Shown: positions 60,963 to 64,000 of the stretch, piece after piece | Layout of the letters: every line of letters starts with the position of its first letter | How positions within the stretch are numbered: position 1 is the first letter of the stretch | NCBI GenBank assembly: GCA_029962745.1 | Contig: CM057158.1 | Coordinates: 6,245,369-6,309,368, forward strand | Source of the DNA: Echinometra lucunter | Lineage: Eukaryota > Echinodermata > Echinoidea > Camarodonta > Echinometridae | DNA length: 64,000 nucleotides | Reading direction: 5' to 3' | Position numbers and translations under genes: made by a program | The notes under the pieces: model-generated | The model's input: the letters and a program-made list of their open reading frames with translations, nothing else | What the model was told of the DNA's origin: nothing | Database searches by the model: none

Positions 60963-61913
60963 CATGCTATATTTTTTCTTATACCTTATAATAGAAAATT
61001 GTGAAGTATATTGTGTTATGTCATGTTTCTTGGTGCTGTAGGGTTTGAATATACTTTTTTTTCATTTTGCTGTAATTTTTATTCTGTAGAAAAGATATAG
61101 TTTACTATTTCTTATTCCTAATTCCTTTCAGATTTAACGACTTGTGTGTTGTCTGTTTTTGTTGTACAATTGGGAAATGTTTTAAATGTAGATGGTTAGT
61201 GATGTCACTCTCTGAGAAAGAAATAAGGAGATGCTATATTTTTTGTCCTTTTTATCATTTTAACCTGTAATCTCAACCTTGAACAATATTAGACCTTTGT
61301 GTTTCATTGACGTTTCATCCCTGTGCTACCTTTGTATTATTAAGATATTACCATCTTCAATCATCGTGATTCTCTGATTTTTTTTTTTTTTAATTCGTCT
61401 TCATGCAATGTAAATTTAGGGACAAGGCACTGAATATCAAAACTGAAATTTCGCATCTTTCTGGGATGTTGGGGCTACATATTAGTAATGCTTGCTGTTA
61501 CTTTTCAACCGATTCCATATTCATTGATCTACAGAATTTGAGCTTCGTGGGCTTAAGGCAACATACTAATGATGGATCCGATGGTCTTTTAATTTATTCA
61601 TTATTGATTGATGATGGGATCTGAAATTCTGAATTCACAACAGTTGGTATGGTTATAGAAAAGGAGAACAGCCCATGAAAAAGAGAACCGAATGGAAATA
61701 TGAAATTACAAACCCTTATTAACCATCAGAGATGTGAGATAAATATGACCTTGTGTTCAATTGTCTCGAGTACATGTTAGGTCGTTAGTACTAATTTATT
61801 ATCATGTATTATACTGATTGGCTATTATTGATTGTGGAGAAATATTTGAGGGTGACATGGAGAATCAATAAAACAAATGTTTTAAATGTGTACAAATGAA
61901 ATATTTCTATTAT

Positions 61914-62411
61914 TTAAAGGCATTGGCTAACATTGTTATGATTTTAAAAAAATCTCATTTTGTTACTTTAAAATGGGATAAACATTAGGGTTATAGTGTA
62001 AAAATACCAGTGTGAAAGTTTCAGAGCATAATATCCACGGGAAGTATTTTTAAATATTAGAAATGTGAACCAATGTTTGAAAAATATACGAGGGCCGGTT
62101 GCATAGACCCAACGTAAGGAGTGCGCATGCGCACATGACTCAACGGACCGCACTGTGTGTATTGACGTATCACGCGGCGGAAGGCAAGTAACGGTATTTT
62201 TGAATTCGCGCAAACGGTCCTCTTAGTTCAGTGTCTCTCGAGACGAAAGCTAATAAAATCGCGGTTTGCGTCTTAACTTACAACTTTTCCTTCCAAATTC
62301 TGGTTGGTTTCAGGGTTTTTTGAGTATAAATACAAGTACTCATACACATGTTTTATCTTAGTTTGAGAATTTTTTAAATCAGCTGCTCACAAAGTTAGCC
62401 AATGCCTTTAA
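61914..62411. mobile_element. TTAA-flanked MITE with perfect 14-base ends
   Basis: TTAA (61914-61917), then aggcattggctaac; the right end gttagccaatgcct is its exact reverse complement, followed by TTAA (62408-62411). The 490-base interior is locally CpG-rich, with cgcatgcgcaca and cacgcggcgg, unlike its surroundings. No transposase. TTAA duplication fits Kolobok or piggyBac. Confidence 0.85.
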
Positions 62412-64000
62412 GTGGTCCATTTATCTAAGGGTAGATGTAAATGATGTTATTGTAAAAAGAAAAAGAAGGAAGAAGCCCAAGAAAGAGGGAGAGAGAGAGA
62501 GAGAGAAAGAGTGAGAAAGCTGAGAGAAGTAGATAGGCAGGAGAGACATGCATACAATAGAGAGACAAACCATTCAGCTATGGGAGACCCTTTGAGCAAT
62601 GTGACTGGTCGAGAGACCAAAGAAACATGACATCATGAATACGGTTTATTCCGTCAAAGACAATTGCAGGGATTTAATAAAAATGATGGAAATAAACGAG
62701 CAGCTCTTCTGTGTATAAAGTGGCAGTCGGATCTATGTTGTGCTCTCATGAAGAAATCCCGAGATCGAGTCTAATCAGCGATAGGCTCAGGGTTGAGGTT
62801 TATGTATGGGTATTATGGGTAGAAATTTTTCTTTCGCTAAAATAGAAATAGGGTGAAACCAGAGAAGTGCAAATCTTATTGTTGTCGTTTCTGAATGGGT
62901 TGGGAATCACAAATTTGCAGATGGAGAAACAAAACCAAATCAGAAAACGTGTATCTCACCCACCGTAAATGAAATTGTGTAATGGTATATTCATTATTGC
63001 TTTACAATCTTATGTTCTGAGACCATGAAATAACTTTAAACCTTTTCAGTAGTGAATTGCAAGGACTATAGGCTATTCAAACTCGTTTAATTCATTAGTT
63101 AATTTCATTCACTGTAATTTTAGCCAGTTTAAAAATTAACAATTATTTATTACTTGTAAGGTAAAAGAAGGCTAGGAGATAGCAGGGGGTCCCCGAGATC
63201 CGTGATTAAGTTTCCATGTTGCCGAGGATGGGAGCAAGGTGCCGACATTAGAATTTTTAAAAAGTTTGTTTGGATTTTTTTCTCAATATGGGGAGCATGG
63301 CCACATGCAGGGGGGGGGGGGGTGTTGTTTTGGGTTTTTACAGACGTGTATCAATCAAATATGATTTTTTACGTCTGGAACCGACTAGAAATTTTTAAAA
63401 ACTAACATTTCTGTACTGAAAATTTCAATAAAATCCACCAAAAACTGCACCATATCCTTCAATTTTCGCTTTATGAGATGCAAAAGTGCCCTCCTGACGA
63501 ACTTGGTCGCTTCGCTCCTTTGCTTTTGATTTTCTTCAAAAATGTGTATGCGTCTTGCCCTGATGGAGAGGGCGACCATGGTCCCCTGGATATTCTTTTT
63601 TGTACTGCTCTGAAGTTGTTAAAGCAGTAGAATTCCTTCAGTCTAATAAATTTTACGTAATTTCCTCATTTCACTTGAATTACTCATTTATTTTCATTTT
63701 TTATAAAGTTATAGTTATTTCTATTTAATAAATCATTAATGTTTCAATTTTCTCTTTCAAACAACAACAAACCAGAACGAGTGATGGTTTATTTTATTTA
63801 TATTATTTATTTCTTTACGACTCATTGGATGGATAGGCCCTGGTCAGCTGCGAAGCCGTTTTTCACATGGGTCCGGTCTCGTTCAACACTAGGAAAATAT
63901 TAATTTCATTAGAATGCATTATTTTTTGGAAAGAACCTACAATTAAAAATCGTGTTGGTCATATTTAGCGATGAGAGGCTTAATTATTTTGGGGTTTTTT

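Larger units (their letters stand above)
57206..64000 (+). other. 3' UTR and downstream intergenic DNA
   Basis: The transcript end is not determinable by eye. AATAAA occurs at 58490-58495 and 59039-59044 and several times in 60100-60190. Contents: degenerate repeats at 57340-57870, a GA microsatellite at 60911-60959, a TTAA-flanked MITE at 61914-62411 and a G12 run near 63310. A block near 63480-63600 (with cttggtcgcttcgctccttt) looks like repeat-derived DNA. No further gene is recognised on either strand. Confidence 0.6.

Overview
The window holds most of one eukaryotic, intron-rich gene on the + strand and nothing else that codes convincingly. I read it as the single-copy relative of vertebrate ADAMTS16/ADAMTS18, a secreted zinc metalloprotease. 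Eighteen coding exons between 4322 and 57205 join in a consistent reading frame with GT..AG introns. They encode the last 970 residues: the end of the propeptide with a furin-type RKRR site, the catalytic domain with HESGHSFGMVH, disintegrin-like domain, first TSP1, Cys-rich region, spacer, five more TSP1 repeats and a C-terminal PLAC domain with a stop codon. The exons for the signal peptide and most of the propeptide are not visible and probably lie upstream of base 1.

The organism looks like a deuterostome invertebrate, most probably an echinoderm and perhaps a sea urchin. The DNA is AT-rich, the introns run from about 0.5 to 12 kb, and they carry tRNA-derived SINEs, CT/GA microsatellites, poly-C tracts and many small inverted-repeat transposons. 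A 4.4 kb foldback element in intron 2 has long inverted arms, tandemly repeated outer arm domains and an exact 8-bp target duplication, an architecture known from sea urchin TU elements. The species assignment is inference; no search was run.

Layout: 1-4321, upstream intron with a TTAA-flanked element; 4322-7224, end of propeptide and start of protease; 7225-19529, giant intron with a C41 tract, the foldback element (10079-14467) and degenerate tandem repeats; 19530-25671, catalytic exons, with two SINEs and a direct/inverted repeat complex in intron 4; 25672-28112, intron 5, with decayed tandem copies derived from both flanking exons; 28113-43116, disintegrin, TSP1-1 and Cys-rich exons, with hairpin MITEs; 48650-50538, spacer and TSP1-2; 51349-57205, C-terminal TSP1 repeats and PLAC; 57206-64000, 3' UTR and downstream DNA with a threefold degenerate repeat and a TTAA-flanked MITE.

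The strongest unusual signals are the complete foldback transposon, the row of five broken partial copies of the disintegrin exon just upstream of the working exon, and a decayed copy of the preceding exon's 3' end in the same intron.
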